Part shown: positions 1 to 8,125 of the stretch, piece after piece
How the letters are laid out: each line of letters begins with the position of its first letter
Position numbering within the stretch: the stretch's first letter is position 1
Origin: a virus
DNA: 27,680 nucleotides
IMG/VR virus record: IMGVR_UViG_3300005537_000055
Span: 1 to 27,680 of that record
Strand: one strand, 5' to 3'
Program-made: the position numbers and the translations under genes
The notes under the pieces: model-generated
What the model was told of the DNA's origin: nothing
What the model saw: only the letters and a program-made list of their open reading frames with translations
The model's database searches: none

Positions 1-1088
1 GCTTGCGTTGGCTGTTGTGCCTGGGCCTGCTGCGCGGCAGCGGGGACCAAAGTCGCGCCGGGGATATTCGCGGCGTTATCGCCGGCATATGTGGTGCCGT
101 CCGGCGTCCGATAGGTGGGTTGCGCCGCCACGGGTAGAGCGCTCGGCGATCCCTGAGCGGGCGAAGCCTGAGAGGGCGCCGCCGGCGTGGGGGTGCCAGC
201 CGAGGAAGCTACAGCAGAGGGCGTCGACGGCTGCTGCTTGGGCGCAGCGGGAGTAGCGGGCGTGGATCCACCGGCCGGAATTGCACCGACCGGGCCGCGC
301 TGCACCGGCGTCACAGGTGCGGTGCCCTGAGTGATCGAGCTGCCGAGCGCGACGCGCGCCTTGTTGCCATTATAGCCGTCCCAATGGCCGGCGCCGTTCG
401 AGCCCGGCAGGGCAGCCCACTCCTCGGACAGATTGTCGAGGAACTGGCCCTGCGAGATCTTGCCCGCCTTGAACGCTTGGAAGCCGCGGTTATTGATCTG
501 GGTGACGGCGAGCTGGCGCTGCACGTCGGGCGTGAAATACGTCGTGTTCGGGTCCATGCCCGTCTGGTGGACGAGCCCGGCGAGCGTGCTCTGGATGAAT
601 TGCGGACCGCCGACCGCGGTAGAATTGAGGTTCTGCTTCATCCCCTGTTGTAGCTGCTGCACCTGCGCGATCGTCATCTTCGACAGGTCCATCTTGGCCC
701 CGCCGTAGACCGCGTTCCAGTTGCCGTCCGACTCGCCCTGCACGATCTTGTCGACTAGGGCGTTAGGGTTTTGGAGGTCACTGGCTTCGAGGGTGCGCCC
801 AGGATTGCCGCCCTGGCTGTTGTTCTGGCCGCCCGCGTTCTGGTTTCCGCCGCCCGCGCGTGACTCCGCGTCTTGGATCGCCTGCTGGCCGCCGGTGGGG
901 TCGAGCGGCACGGCCTTGGCCATGTTCTTGGCCGCCGCGGAGTTATACATATTCTCCCGCGCGCCGTAGAGTTTCTCCATGGCCGCATAGTGCTTCTCAC
1001 GGGCGCTCTCTTGCTCGAGGCGCACCATGGTAGTGACGCCGCCCTGCATAGCAGCGACGAAGTCTTTTAGCTCTCTTCCCATGCTCAC
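1..1088 (-). CDS. internal virion protein with lysozyme-like domain (partial, 3' end outside window)
   Basis: About 362 residues are visible; the gene continues past the left edge. Residues 1-60 are helical and charged, 78-98 form a Gly/Asn/Gln-rich linker, and about 108-250 resemble the muramidase-like domain of podovirus ejection proteins. That domain shows ALVDKIVQGESDGNWNAVY (E119 is the likely catalytic acid), then TAVGGPQFIQSTL and GHWDGYNG. From about 260 it is Pro/Ala/Gln/Ser-rich and low complexity. By family analogy it would be packaged in the head and open the peptidoglycan during DNA entry. I chose GTG at 1088 because AGGA lies 9 bases upstream, the spacing common in this genome; the in-frame ATG at 1082 is the alternative. 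It follows another internal virion protein gene. Confidence 0.75.
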   Translation of the reverse strand, partial: MSMGRELKDFVAAMQGGVTTMVRLEQESAREKHYAAMEKLYGARENMYNSAAAKNMAKAVPLDPTGGQQAIQDAESRAGGGNQNAGGQNNSQGGNPGRTLEASDLQNPNALVDKIVQGESDGNWNAVYGGAKMDLSKMTIAQVQQLQQGMKQNLNSTAVGGPQFIQSTLAGLVHQTGMDPNTTYFTPDVQRQLAVTQINNRGFQAFKAGKISQGQFLDNLSEEWAALPGSNGAGHWDGYNGNKARVALGSSITQGTAPVTPVQRGPVGAIPAGGSTPATPAAPKQQPSTPSAVASSAGTPTPAAPSQASPAQGSPSALPVAAQPTYRTPDGTTYAGDNAANIPGATLVPAAAQQAQAQQPTQ

Positions 1089-1108
1089 CGGGCGGGATCC
1101 TTTGGGTT

Positions 1109-1124
1109 TTACCTACACAGGTAA
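1109..1124. repeat. dispersed palindrome TTACC-N6-GGTAA, copy 1
   Basis: Spacer TACACA. The stop codon of the internal virion protein gene (1113-1115) lies inside it. Confidence 0.85.
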
Positions 1125-2411
1125 GGCGTGGATGGAGCCGGCGGGGCGTTGCATCGCCGGATGCGGGGGCATTCCTCGGGGCATCCCTTGGGGTGCGCCT
1201 TGGGGCGGTACAGGGATGGCGCTTTGCTGCGGAGCTCCCGGCTGCGCGGCGGCCTGGCGCTCACTACGAGCCTTCTGGACAAGCTTCTGCAGGTTCTTCT
1301 CGCCCTCCCACGAAGCCACGTCCTTCGGCACGATAAACTCGCCCACGTTAAGCCGGGCCGTAACGTCGTCGACCGCTCGGCCGCCTGACGGCGACGCAGC
1401 CGGGGGGACAGCGGAGGCGCCGGCGCGGCCGTCGAGCGGGATGGCGCCCTGCGAGTCGGGGATGGCGCCGCCCGCGGCGAACATTGGCACCGCGCCGCCG
1501 GCTTCGAAGCCAGGCAGCGCGCTCTTGATGCCATTGAAGATCGAGTTGCCGCCACCGTAGAACGCACCAAGGCCCATGCCGGCAGTGGCGCCGATGAGCG
1601 CGCCGACGCCCGAGCTGGCCTGCTGGTTAGCTTGGAACCCGGCCAGCTGATCTTGGTATCCCATGTTGAGGGCGTTGCCCCAGGTGCCGAGCGACGCGTT
1701 CGACAGCGACGACCACTGCGGGGCGGTGCCCTCGGTGCTGCCGATGCTGGCCGTTGTCGCGAGAGAGTTGTTGAGCGTCTGATTGGTGTTGGACGCGGCG
1801 CTATTGCCGGAACTGTTCGACGCGCCGACGTCATTGACCGCCTGCTGCTGCTGTCCCTGGCCAGCTGCGACGGCGTTGCCGAGCAATTGCTCACCCTGTA
1901 GCTGAGTCTGCATGCGGGCGTTATTCGCCGCGGCGCCGGTCGCCGCAGCCTCGGAGAGATTGGTGCCGAGGTTGAGCGCAGCGTAGCGCGTCTGCGACGG
2001 GTCGATGCCGTAGGACTCGAGCTGGTCGATGTTGGCTTGCTTTGCGCCGGCGAACTGGTTTGCGACGGTGCCCGCCGCCTCGCCGGCCATAGCCCGCTCA
2101 CGCCCCGGCGAGTCCCAGCCCTTGGCCTTGGCCGCGTATTCCTTCGCGATGGGCGCAAAATTCTGGTTGTAGTTCTGCCGGTCCTGCGCGGCCCACTGCA
2201 TAGTCTTCTGCTGCATCCCCAACTCTTGGTTGGCGACGCCTTGGTCGAAATTCAGCACGGCCTGATTTTGCTGCGTGTTCATCGCAGCTTCTTGCTGCGC
2301 CCAATTCAGCTGCTCAGCCGCCGTCTGCGCCTGGATCTGCGCGGCTTGCTCGGAGGCCTGCGCGATCGGCGTGTAGTCAGGAGCGGGAGGTGCCTTCGAT
2401 TTGCTGCCCAT
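1113..2411 (-). CDS. internal virion (ejection) protein
   Basis: This 432-residue protein is Ala/Gln/Asn-rich. The first half is helical and carries segments typical of podovirus internal virion proteins: PIAKEYAAKAKGWDSPGRE near residues 87-105 and QLESYGIDPSQTRYAALN near 130-148. Residues about 266-285 are Gly/Ala-rich and could insert into a membrane (GVGALIGATAGMGLGAFYGG). The C-terminal part contains VDDVTARLNVGEFIVPKDVASW, a stretch often seen at the end of such proteins. Its probable role is to be ejected with DNA and help form the trans-envelope channel. The ATG follows the upstream HNH gene's stop by a few bases and has a GGGGGG ribosome binding site. Its stop codon lies inside a copy of the dispersed palindrome at 1109-1124. 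Confidence 0.8.
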   Translation of the reverse strand: MGSKSKAPPAPDYTPIAQASEQAAQIQAQTAAEQLNWAQQEAAMNTQQNQAVLNFDQGVANQELGMQQKTMQWAAQDRQNYNQNFAPIAKEYAAKAKGWDSPGRERAMAGEAAGTVANQFAGAKQANIDQLESYGIDPSQTRYAALNLGTNLSEAAATGAAANNARMQTQLQGEQLLGNAVAAGQGQQQQAVNDVGASNSSGNSAASNTNQTLNNSLATTASIGSTEGTAPQWSSLSNASLGTWGNALNMGYQDQLAGFQANQQASSGVGALIGATAGMGLGAFYGGGNSIFNGIKSALPGFEAGGAVPMFAAGGAIPDSQGAIPLDGRAGASAVPPAASPSGGRAVDDVTARLNVGEFIVPKDVASWEGEKNLQKLVQKARSERQAAAQPGAPQQSAIPVPPQGAPQGMPRGMPPHPAMQRPAGSIHALPV

Positions 2412-2822
2412 CTATGCCCCCCTACTAAGATAAACGATTGCTGCCTGTAGCGTCTGTATATTATCCCGCGCGTAACCAAGCATGGTGTTACAGTGCGGGC
2501 ACAGTATTCCTCGGATCACATTTGTGCTGTGGCAGTGGTCGACAGCCCACCCCAATCCAGAGGGCGTATCTGTCGCACATATGGCACACCGGCCACCCTG
2601 GGAGGCTAATAGCTCGGCTTTCTGCGCAGCTGTGATACCGTATTTGTCCTGCAACTTCTTACAAAGAAGGCGGGGCTTATTTTCCTCAGCCCACTTTCTG
2701 CTGCGCGCTATGCCCTTCTCTTTATTGGACGCATAAGCGGTCCTGCTACGGGCACGAAGGGTTTCCCTATTCCGCTCCCGGTAGCGCGCCTGCGCCTGCC
2801 TCTGTGCCTCTGTATACGCCAT
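2412..2822 (-). CDS. HNH endonuclease, recombination endonuclease VII-like
   Basis: This 136-residue protein has a basic, Arg-rich N-terminal helix (residues 8-45, AQARYRERNRE) and a C-terminal zinc-binding nuclease core. The core shows CAIC, then WAVDHCHSTNVIRGILCPHCN, matching the endonuclease VII fold (PF02945) with two Cys pairs and the DHCH catalytic segment. Free-standing genes of this type are common in phages and often behave as homing endonucleases. It lies between a GNAT-like gene and a structural gene, and its first 56 bases overlap the end of the GNAT-like gene. The surrounding DNA is visibly more AT-rich than the structural genes, which suggests later arrival. Confidence 0.85.
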   Translation of the reverse strand: MAYTEAQRQAQARYRERNRETLRARSRTAYASNKEKGIARSRKWAEENKPRLLCKKLQDKYGITAAQKAELLASQGGRCAICATDTPSGLGWAVDHCHSTNVIRGILCPHCNTMLGYARDNIQTLQAAIVYLSRGA

Positions 2823-3252
2823 TCCCAGCTCTTAAGTGCTTCGGGGTGAGAGAGAGCCAGCGGCAGCTATGGCGGCACATGCTCAGAACAACCATTGCGC
2901 CAGATGGGAAAACATCCGGGATTATGGCTACTTCCTTAAACCCTAATTTCAAGTCAAAATCAAGTGCATGTTTATTCGCCGCCTCGACTTTGCCAAATAA
3001 AGTCGTGACACCCAGCTGTATAAAAGGGTAGTGAAACGTCACCCAAAGCATATCTTTATTGATCCAACGCTTATCAAAAGCGTGGACATGAATGCAAATG
3101 CTAGAACCGGTGTAATCCGTGAACAGCACACCCCCCAGGATCTCCTTGTCCCGCACCCTGGCAATGGTCGCCATGCCATCGAACCAAGGGATGTCTGCGC
3201 ACGTAGCGAGCAGCCGCCCTATGCGCTCGTTGTTGATGACAATGTCATGCAC
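2767..3252 (-). CDS. GNAT-like N-acetyltransferase family protein
   Basis: This 161-residue protein starts with GTG and overlaps the preceding 58-residue gene by eight bases. The segment IQLGVTTLFGKVEAANKHAL followed by DFDLKLGFKEVAIIPDVFPSG resembles the C-terminal half of phage GNAT-fold proteins, where the 'NxxALxFxxKLGF' helix packs against the acetyl-CoA site. I see no clear Q/RxxGxG/A acetyl-CoA loop, so catalytic activity is unproven. The protein normally ends near CRWL (about residue 132). The last 25-30 residues (Gly/Ala-rich) run into the HNH gene and may have been acquired when that gene inserted. Its DNA is AT-richer than its neighbours. Confidence 0.6.
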   Translation of the reverse strand: MHDIVINNERIGRLLATCADIPWFDGMATIARVRDKEILGGVLFTDYTGSSICIHVHAFDKRWINKDMLWVTFHYPFIQLGVTTLFGKVEAANKHALDFDLKLGFKEVAIIPDVFPSGAMVVLSMCRHSCRWLSLTPKHLRAGNGVYRGTEAGAGALPGAE

Positions 3253-3421
3253 CGGAAGGCTTCTTTATGCGCTGTTTCACCTTGCCCACCTTCTCGAGAT
3301 AGGCGGCGAGCTTGCTCGAGTCGCCCTGCGCTTGGTGGTAAAGGGCGTCGGCGAGCTCCTCGAGCGGCGGGTATTCCATACGCCTGGCCTGGGCGTAGTC
3401 AGTGGTGTGGTGGATCTTCAT
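3245..3421 (-). CDS. small tail-region protein, 58 aa
   Basis: The ORF starts with ATG overlapping the upstream stop as ATGA, reads through 58 codons and ends in TGA. The product begins MKIHHTTDYAQARRMEYPP, then LEELADALYHQ, and ends in a Lys-rich tail. The pattern 'Y-x5-R-x3-YPP-x2-EL-x-DALYH' recurs in short phage proteins encoded beside tail fibre genes. The function is unknown; a chaperone or assembly role is a guess. Tight overlaps on both sides place it firmly in the tail operon. Confidence 0.75.
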   Translation of the reverse strand: MKIHHTTDYAQARRMEYPPLEELADALYHQAQGDSSKLAAYLEKVGKVKQRIKKPSGA

Positions 3422-3822
3422 ATCGTGACCGTGAACTGGGCAGTTAGGAACTTCGGGGATTTGAGAACCAGCTGATATGTGCCTGGATGCTCAAACGACA
3501 GGTCGACCGTCGACTCGGTGACGTCATAGGTCTGCTGGAAGATAGAGTTCTGCGAGATCGTCAGCTTGGACGGCACCGGGCAATTGATCAGGCTGGCGCC
3601 CGACAAGGTCGCCGGGCAGTTACCTTTCGGGGTAACTTTGAACACCGACGTGTCGAACCAATGCGCGTCGCAGGTGCCATAGTCGGGAAAGAAGCTCCCC
3701 GTGCCGGCGGTGTTCCAGTCATTGACGAACCCCACGCCCACCTGTCCACATGCGGTTATCTCCCCGGTGGCCGGGTCATATCGCACATAGGGCTCTGACT
3801 GCAGGTAGCTCGGATCGATCAT
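3418..3822 (-). CDS. hypothetical tail-associated protein, 134 aa
   Basis: The product is mostly beta-type and has four cysteines (ITACGQ, YGTCDAH, GNCPATL, INCPVP). The C-terminal half looks like an Ig-like or fibre-tip beta-sandwich ending GTYQLVLKSPKFLTAQFTVTI. No family is recognised with certainty. It overlaps the upstream fibre-like gene by four bases (ATGA) and the downstream 58-residue gene the same way. A copy of the dispersed palindrome (3620-3635) lies inside it and encodes VTPKGN. Confidence 0.75.
   Translation of the reverse strand: MIDPSYLQSEPYVRYDPATGEITACGQVGVGFVNDWNTAGTGSFFPDYGTCDAHWFDTSVFKVTPKGNCPATLSGASLINCPVPSKLTISQNSIFQQTYDVTESTVDLSFEHPGTYQLVLKSPKFLTAQFTVTI
3620..3635. 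repeat. dispersed palindrome TTACC-N6-GGTAA, copy 2
   Basis: Spacer TTTCGG; flanks extend the symmetry to GTTACC...GGTAAC. Located inside the 134-residue tail gene. Confidence 0.85.
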
Positions 3823-5015
3823 TTGCTGAGCTCCAATGCGACGACCGTGACGCCGCCGAGCCCGGTCGGGTTCGAGTCGAAGACTTCGAACGTGTGCGAC
3901 CCCACAGCCAGGGACGTCACATAGACGAGCGTCGTTTCGAGGTAGTTTGTATATTGGGTCGAGCCGACAAAAGCCGGCGAGTAGCTATTGGTTATGGCGC
4001 TGACGAGAACCCCGTCGATATACAGCTGCAGGCTTCCAACACTGGGCGGCAGGTAGAGGTTGCCTGGTGAGCCGGTGAACTGGCAGAACACAGCTACCGA
4101 TCCGGTCCCGCGTGTGGCCAAGGTCGCGAACGCCGTTTGCCCCGACGATGTTCCTGACGCTCCCTGGGTGGCCGCGGCGTTCTGCATGTTGCCATTGGCG
4201 ACCGCGAGCGAACCGATCTTGGCGTTGGTGACCGCCAGATTGGCGATGTTCGCCGTGGTGATGGACACCGGGACGTTGAAAGTGAACACGCCGCTCGAAT
4301 AGGAGAACACCGGCGTCGCCGTGCCGCTATCCGTCAGGGTGAAGCTCGTCGCCGTGAAGGCGATGGCCCCGCCGCCGCCCACCTTGGCGATAGCCGTCAT
4401 ACCGCACGAGACGCCGCCGGCGCTGAGCTCCCATGTGTAAGCCGCGCTGGCGCCTCCTGGCGCCGCGGTTGCCACGAGCGACACGTTCCCATTCGCTGAA
4501 ATCGAGTTGACGCTCGCGTTCACGGTGGTGATGCTCGACGACAGCGCCGAGTCAGAGCTGGCCCGAGTTGTCGCCTCGGACGTCAGGGACGCGTTGATGT
4601 TCGTGTTGTTCGTGTTGACCGTCGACGTCAGCGTGGTGATGCTCTGCGCTAGCGCGTTGTCGCCGTTGATGCGCGACTGGTCGACCTGTGTGATCCTCGC
4701 GGATAGGCTAGGTTGTCCCTGGCGAGCATTGTCAACCTCGGCGGTGACCTCGGTGATGAACGTGGCCAGCGATTGCGAGTTATTCAGGTTGACGGTGGCG
4801 TCATAGATCTGCGTGATGCGCGCCGTGATGGACGTGGTGCCATTGGAGATGGCATTTTTAATGTCCAGCACTTGCTGCTGCACGGAATATTGCGTCACCG
4901 GGCCGCGCTGCCCAGTGAGGAGCTCGACGTTCTCCTTGAGCGCAAATGCGCAGGCCTGCAGGCTCGGCAGGCTGGGGGCCGGATCAGGGATCGTGGCCCA
5001 GGTGGACCCGGCCAT
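3819..5015 (-). CDS. tail fibre-like protein
   Basis: This 398-residue protein has a helical N-terminal third with repeated 'ITxRITQxxxxxxNxxxSLAT' segments (about residues 62-165), typical of trimeric coiled-coil shafts and of DUF1983-type regions in tail proteins. A Gly/Ala/Ser/Thr-rich beta region follows (about 170-290), and a C-terminal jelly-roll-like domain (about 290-398) may be receptor-contacting. There is no signal peptide or membrane segment. The start overlaps the preceding stop as TAATG. The alternative is a structural tail protein without a binding role. Confidence 0.7.
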   Translation of the reverse strand: MAGSTWATIPDPAPSLPSLQACAFALKENVELLTGQRGPVTQYSVQQQVLDIKNAISNGTTSITARITQIYDATVNLNNSQSLATFITEVTAEVDNARQGQPSLSARITQVDQSRINGDNALAQSITTLTSTVNTNNTNINASLTSEATTRASSDSALSSSITTVNASVNSISANGNVSLVATAAPGGASAAYTWELSAGGVSCGMTAIAKVGGGGAIAFTATSFTLTDSGTATPVFSYSSGVFTFNVPVSITTANIANLAVTNAKIGSLAVANGNMQNAAATQGASGTSSGQTAFATLATRGTGSVAVFCQFTGSPGNLYLPPSVGSLQLYIDGVLVSAITNSYSPAFVGSTQYTNYLETTLVYVTSLAVGSHTFEVFDSNPTGLGGVTVVALELSK

Positions 5016-6715
5016 TAGACGCTCCTCAGCTCATTTACGGAGGTCGCGATCGTGAGCTGGTGGACGCGGACATACGCGGTGATCGACATCTGCCACACAT
5101 CCGAGCGCAGGGAGGCGGGGAGGCGGACCGCGCGCTCTGAGATGTCGACGGGCCCGCTGAATACCGTCACCTTCTGGTTGCCGGTCGCGCCGCGCTGGTA
5201 GGCATAGACCGTAAGCGTGACCGCGCTTACCCCGCCGGGTAACGTATAAGTCGGGGGGTCGAAATACACCTGCGCCACCCCGAGATTGCAAGGCTGCGGC
5301 AGGGTGAACTCGCGCGACGTCCACGTATAGGGCATGGGGTTTGCCGTCACGCACATGTATTCGTAGATACCCGCGGCGTTGAGGACGGACCACACCCTGC
5401 CCGACCAAATATCCACGCCGATCATTGTCACTATCTGCCCGGCGTTCAACTTCGCCAGCCCAAGGTTCAATCCATCGGGGCGCAGCAAGAACCCGGTCCC
5501 GTCGCTGCGCAGTGCGACATACATGCCGGCCACATAGACCGCCATCAGCTTCTTCGGGAGATAGATGTTGTTCCAGTCCTCGCGACTGACAAACTGCTCG
5601 GTGATATTGGCGATGCCATTGGGCCCGATTAGGATCAAGCCATTGTCCGAGGCGTAGTAGACCCCGTCCGGCGAGCTAACGATCGAGCGGCGCGATAGGC
5701 ATGGGATAGCGACGTTGTTCGTCGACATGGCCATGGTGTTGGGGCGCACGCCCGTGATCTGCACCGGGCGACCACTGGTGAGCACGACGAGCGTGTTGCC
5801 ATAGACGCCCATCCCCACGATTGCGTCCTGCGTCTGCAGCTCATAGGTCGTGGGCCAGGATTGCGGCTGGAAGGGCTCTGAGAAATAAACCGTGGACCCC
5901 ACCCAGCCGGCCATAATGCCATTCGGCATGGCGATAAGTCCTTGGAGGTTTGACGGCGGCGGCGTCCATGTGGTCGAAGGGATGATCTCGTTGGCGGTTA
6001 CGGCCGTGTCCGACGCCGTGTCGAGAAACACCGTGACGCCTACTGCTAGATCGGTCACCTTGTAGTAGTTACTCGACCCGTCGCTGGCCGAGACAGTGCG
6101 GTAGACCCGTATGACGTTGATGGGCACCTGGCCCGTCACGACCACGGGCTGCGGGATGTCGTTTAGCTGCCACTGAGCGTCGGCGTAGCCGGTGCCGCTG
6201 GCGGGGTTACAGGGCTGCGACTCTTCCCCGTAGATCGAGACGAATGACACCACATATGACCGGGTTTCGGTCACAGGCGGGTTCCCGGCGCCGCCCGTCC
6301 CCGGCACTGCGAACGCTACGAGCGAATAGCTGTTGGGCGGGGTGACGCCAACATTAAGCGGCGTGGACCCGGCAAGGATCTGCGCCTTCGTCGCGTATTT
6401 GAAGCCACCGCTCGGCGAGGTCCAATAGTAGCGCTCGAAGCTGTCATTGACGACAAGCGACCGCACGACGTTGGTGTCGGCGTCGGCGAACTGCATCCAG
6501 AACGAAGACGTCCAATCCGTAGGGTCGGAGCCCGTGGGGATGCGGAACACCGACGAGCAGGAAACATTCTGCACGGCGTTGAGCCCGGGAATGCCGGTGA
6601 GCGACCCGGGCTCAAGGTTAAAGTTCACCCCATCGACGGCCGCGTTGTCGGCGCCGTTTCGCGGCCCGTTCATGGGGAACGTGCCAATGAAATCGAGCGT
6701 CTTCCACCCGGCCAT
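5015..6715 (-). CDS. tail nozzle/tube-like structural protein
   Basis: This 566-residue protein is almost entirely beta. It has repeated blade-like segments around NGIMAGWVGSTVYFSEPFQPQ, VGMGVYGNTLVVLTSGRPV and SPDGVYYASDNGLILIGPNG (about residues 250-360), as expected for the propeller-like nozzle proteins of P22-type and related podovirus tails. The beginning (GADNAAVDGVNFNLEPGSLT) also resembles tail proteins of this group. It would form part of the short tail through which DNA exits. A copy of the dispersed palindrome (5227-5242) lies inside, in a reading frame different from the other coding copies (TLPGGV). It starts six bases after the coiled-coil gene's stop. Confidence 0.65.
   Translation of the reverse strand: MAGWKTLDFIGTFPMNGPRNGADNAAVDGVNFNLEPGSLTGIPGLNAVQNVSCSSVFRIPTGSDPTDWTSSFWMQFADADTNVVRSLVVNDSFERYYWTSPSGGFKYATKAQILAGSTPLNVGVTPPNSYSLVAFAVPGTGGAGNPPVTETRSYVVSFVSIYGEESQPCNPASGTGYADAQWQLNDIPQPVVVTGQVPINVIRVYRTVSASDGSSNYYKVTDLAVGVTVFLDTASDTAVTANEIIPSTTWTPPPSNLQGLIAMPNGIMAGWVGSTVYFSEPFQPQSWPTTYELQTQDAIVGMGVYGNTLVVLTSGRPVQITGVRPNTMAMSTNNVAIPCLSRRSIVSSPDGVYYASDNGLILIGPNGIANITEQFVSREDWNNIYLPKKLMAVYVAGMYVALRSDGTGFLLRPDGLNLGLAKLNAGQIVTMIGVDIWSGRVWSVLNAAGIYEYMCVTANPMPYTWTSREFTLPQPCNLGVAQVYFDPPTYTLPGGVSAVTLTVYAYQRGATGNQKVTVFSGPVDISERAVRLPASLRSDVWQMSITAYVRVHQLTIATSVNELRSV
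5227..5242. repeat. dispersed palindrome TTACC-N6-GGTAA, copy 3
   Basis: Spacer CCGCCG; located near the 3' part of the nozzle-like gene. Confidence 0.85.
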
Positions 6716-6721
6716 CGGAGC

Positions 6722-7153
6722 TTACTTCTTGAGAAGCGCGTCGAGATTGGCGATCGCGTCGAGCTTAGTCGTCTTGCGCTTGATCACGTCCGCGGCGGGG
6801 TGCAGCTCCTGCTCATGGCCGGGATTGTTCTCCTTGGCGCGCCTCAAGCCGTCGATATACGACTGGACGTTCACCTGCACCGGCTGGGGCGACGTCGACT
6901 TGCCGTCCATATTCGAGCCGTCCTTGATGACCGCGGTGCCGCTCACTGCAGCCAGCTTGGCCTCGAGCTCGGCGATGCGCTTGTCCTTCTCGTCCTGCGA
7001 AGCCTGCGCATCCGCGGCGGCCTCAGCTGCCTTCTTCTCGGCGTTCTCACGCATGCGCTGGCTCGAGGTGTGGGCGTGATGCTCGAGCCGCGCGCGCCCG
7101 GCCTGTTGCTCGGCATTGATGCGCGCGCGGTTTTCGTCCGTAAGGTGTTCCAT
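6722..7153 (-). CDS. coiled-coil protein, 143 aa
   Basis: Residues 1-70 form a strongly charged, Ala/Glu/Lys-rich helix with heptad character (QRMRENAEKKAAEAAADAQ and following). The C-terminal half has a helix SYIDGLRRAKENNPG and a Lys/Leu-rich end. No family is recognised. Its place between the lysis genes and the nozzle-like gene suggests a tail or internal structural component or an assembly factor. The ATG at 7153 has an AGAGG ribosome binding site. The 84-base gap upstream holds a dispersed palindrome copy. Confidence 0.7.
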   Translation of the reverse strand: MEHLTDENRARINAEQQAGRARLEHHAHTSSQRMRENAEKKAAEAAADAQASQDEKDKRIAELEAKLAAVSGTAVIKDGSNMDGKSTSPQPVQVNVQSYIDGLRRAKENNPGHEQELHPAADVIKRKTTKLDAIANLDALLKK

Positions 7154-7191
7154 GTATTCGCCTCTGTTTCAGTGGGGGATAGCTAGGGTTA

Positions 7192-7207
7192 TTACCTGCG
7201 CCGGTAA
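7192..7207. repeat. dispersed palindrome TTACC-N6-GGTAA, copy 4
   Basis: Spacer TGCGCC; intergenic between the spanin-like and coiled-coil genes. It is flanked by the inverted pair CTAGGG (7183-7188) and CCCTAG (7229-7234). Confidence 0.9.
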
Positions 7208-7237
7208 CTTCTATACCACAAAACGCGTCCCTAGTCT

Positions 7238-7519
7238 TTATGCTTTCGGCTTGCCCTTGAAGATGTCGAGCAGCGTCCCGTTTATACGGTCCGACATGGT
7301 GTCGATCTTCGATTCCAAGCGGTTTATGGCCGCAGCGCTGGCGAACTTCTCGCTCGCCTGGATGCGGTATTCATTGAAAGCGTGCTCGAGCTCGGTTTTT
7401 TCCTTCTCGACCTTAGCGATCCGCGACATGCAGACGCGGAACGCCCACGCACCGGGGGTGGCGAGGATCGCCGCCGCCGATAGGCCGTAATAGGCCAAGC
7501 CGATCCACTCGAAGGTCAT
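7238..7519 (-). CDS. membrane-anchored coiled-coil protein, spanin-like (Rz-like)
   Basis: This 93-residue protein has one N-terminal hydrophobic segment (about residues 5-26, IGLAYYGLSAAAILATPGAW) followed by a long charged helix (30-80). That is the architecture of inner-membrane spanins, which link the two membranes at the last step of lysis. It directly follows the holin gene, overlapping by four bases (ATGA), in the order expected for a lysis cassette. I found no Rz1-type lipoprotein with a lipobox nested in it. It could instead be an accessory holin or a regulator. Confidence 0.6.
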   Translation of the reverse strand: MTFEWIGLAYYGLSAAAILATPGAWAFRVCMSRIAKVEKEKTELEHAFNEYRIQASEKFASAAAINRLESKIDTMSDRINGTLLDIFKGKPKA

Positions 7520-8124
7520 TTTCCCCTCGCCTTTACTATGACGGCGGGCGGCTGCACTGAGGCGTGTGCCAGCGAGGTGAGCGCCGCCGTCTTGTCGGAA
7601 GATCCGGAGCTCGAGCCGAGCCAGTAATTGACCACCTGGGCGAACGCCGCACCGAGAGTGCCGGTGAGGATTAGCTCGGCCTGTCCAGATAGGTTGTTCG
7701 CGTCCACGCCGTAGCGCACGAGCAGCACCAGAGCGGCAAGGAACGCCAAGACGACGAGGACAGAGACGACGACCGCGCCCCAGGCCATGATCGACTTTTG
7801 GGCAACGAGCTGGACAGTGGTTGCGCGGGCGTCTTCGACGTCCTTGAATGCCGCCTCTTGCGCGTCGGTCTGCGCCTTGATCAACTCGGCGTGGGCCGCC
7901 TCCACTTGCGGGATCGCCGCCGCGGCCTTAGCGGGATCAGCTGCGATGGCCGCGGCAATGGCCGAGGGCTCAGAGGAGGGGGCGCCAACTGCCTTGGCGA
8001 CGGCGTCGATGACGACGCCGGCGAGCGCGCCGACAACCGGGCCGCCGGCGGCGGATGCGGCGGTCTTGAGTAGGCCCCCGATCAGGGGTGCGCCATTCTG
8101 GATGAGGAGGGATGCGAGGTCCAT
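7516..8124 (-). CDS. holin, 3TM_holin family
   Basis: The product has 202 residues. A hydrophobic Gly/Ala stretch lies at about 12-45, a charged amphipathic helix at 70-105, and two clear membrane segments at about 113-136 and 148-168. The signature QAELILTGTLGAAFAQVVNY followed by WLGSSSGSSDKTA matches the 3TM_holin family (PF11351). Its role would be timed permeabilisation of the inner membrane so that the endolysin escapes. It starts one base after the endolysin stop and overlaps the spanin-like gene, forming a compact lysis cassette. Confidence 0.85.
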   Translation of the reverse strand: MDLASLLIQNGAPLIGGLLKTAASAAGGPVVGALAGVVIDAVAKAVGAPSSEPSAIAAAIAADPAKAAAAIPQVEAAHAELIKAQTDAQEAAFKDVEDARATTVQLVAQKSIMAWGAVVVSVLVVLAFLAALVLLVRYGVDANNLSGQAELILTGTLGAAFAQVVNYWLGSSSGSSDKTAALTSLAHASVQPPAVIVKARGK

Positions 8125-8125
8125 G

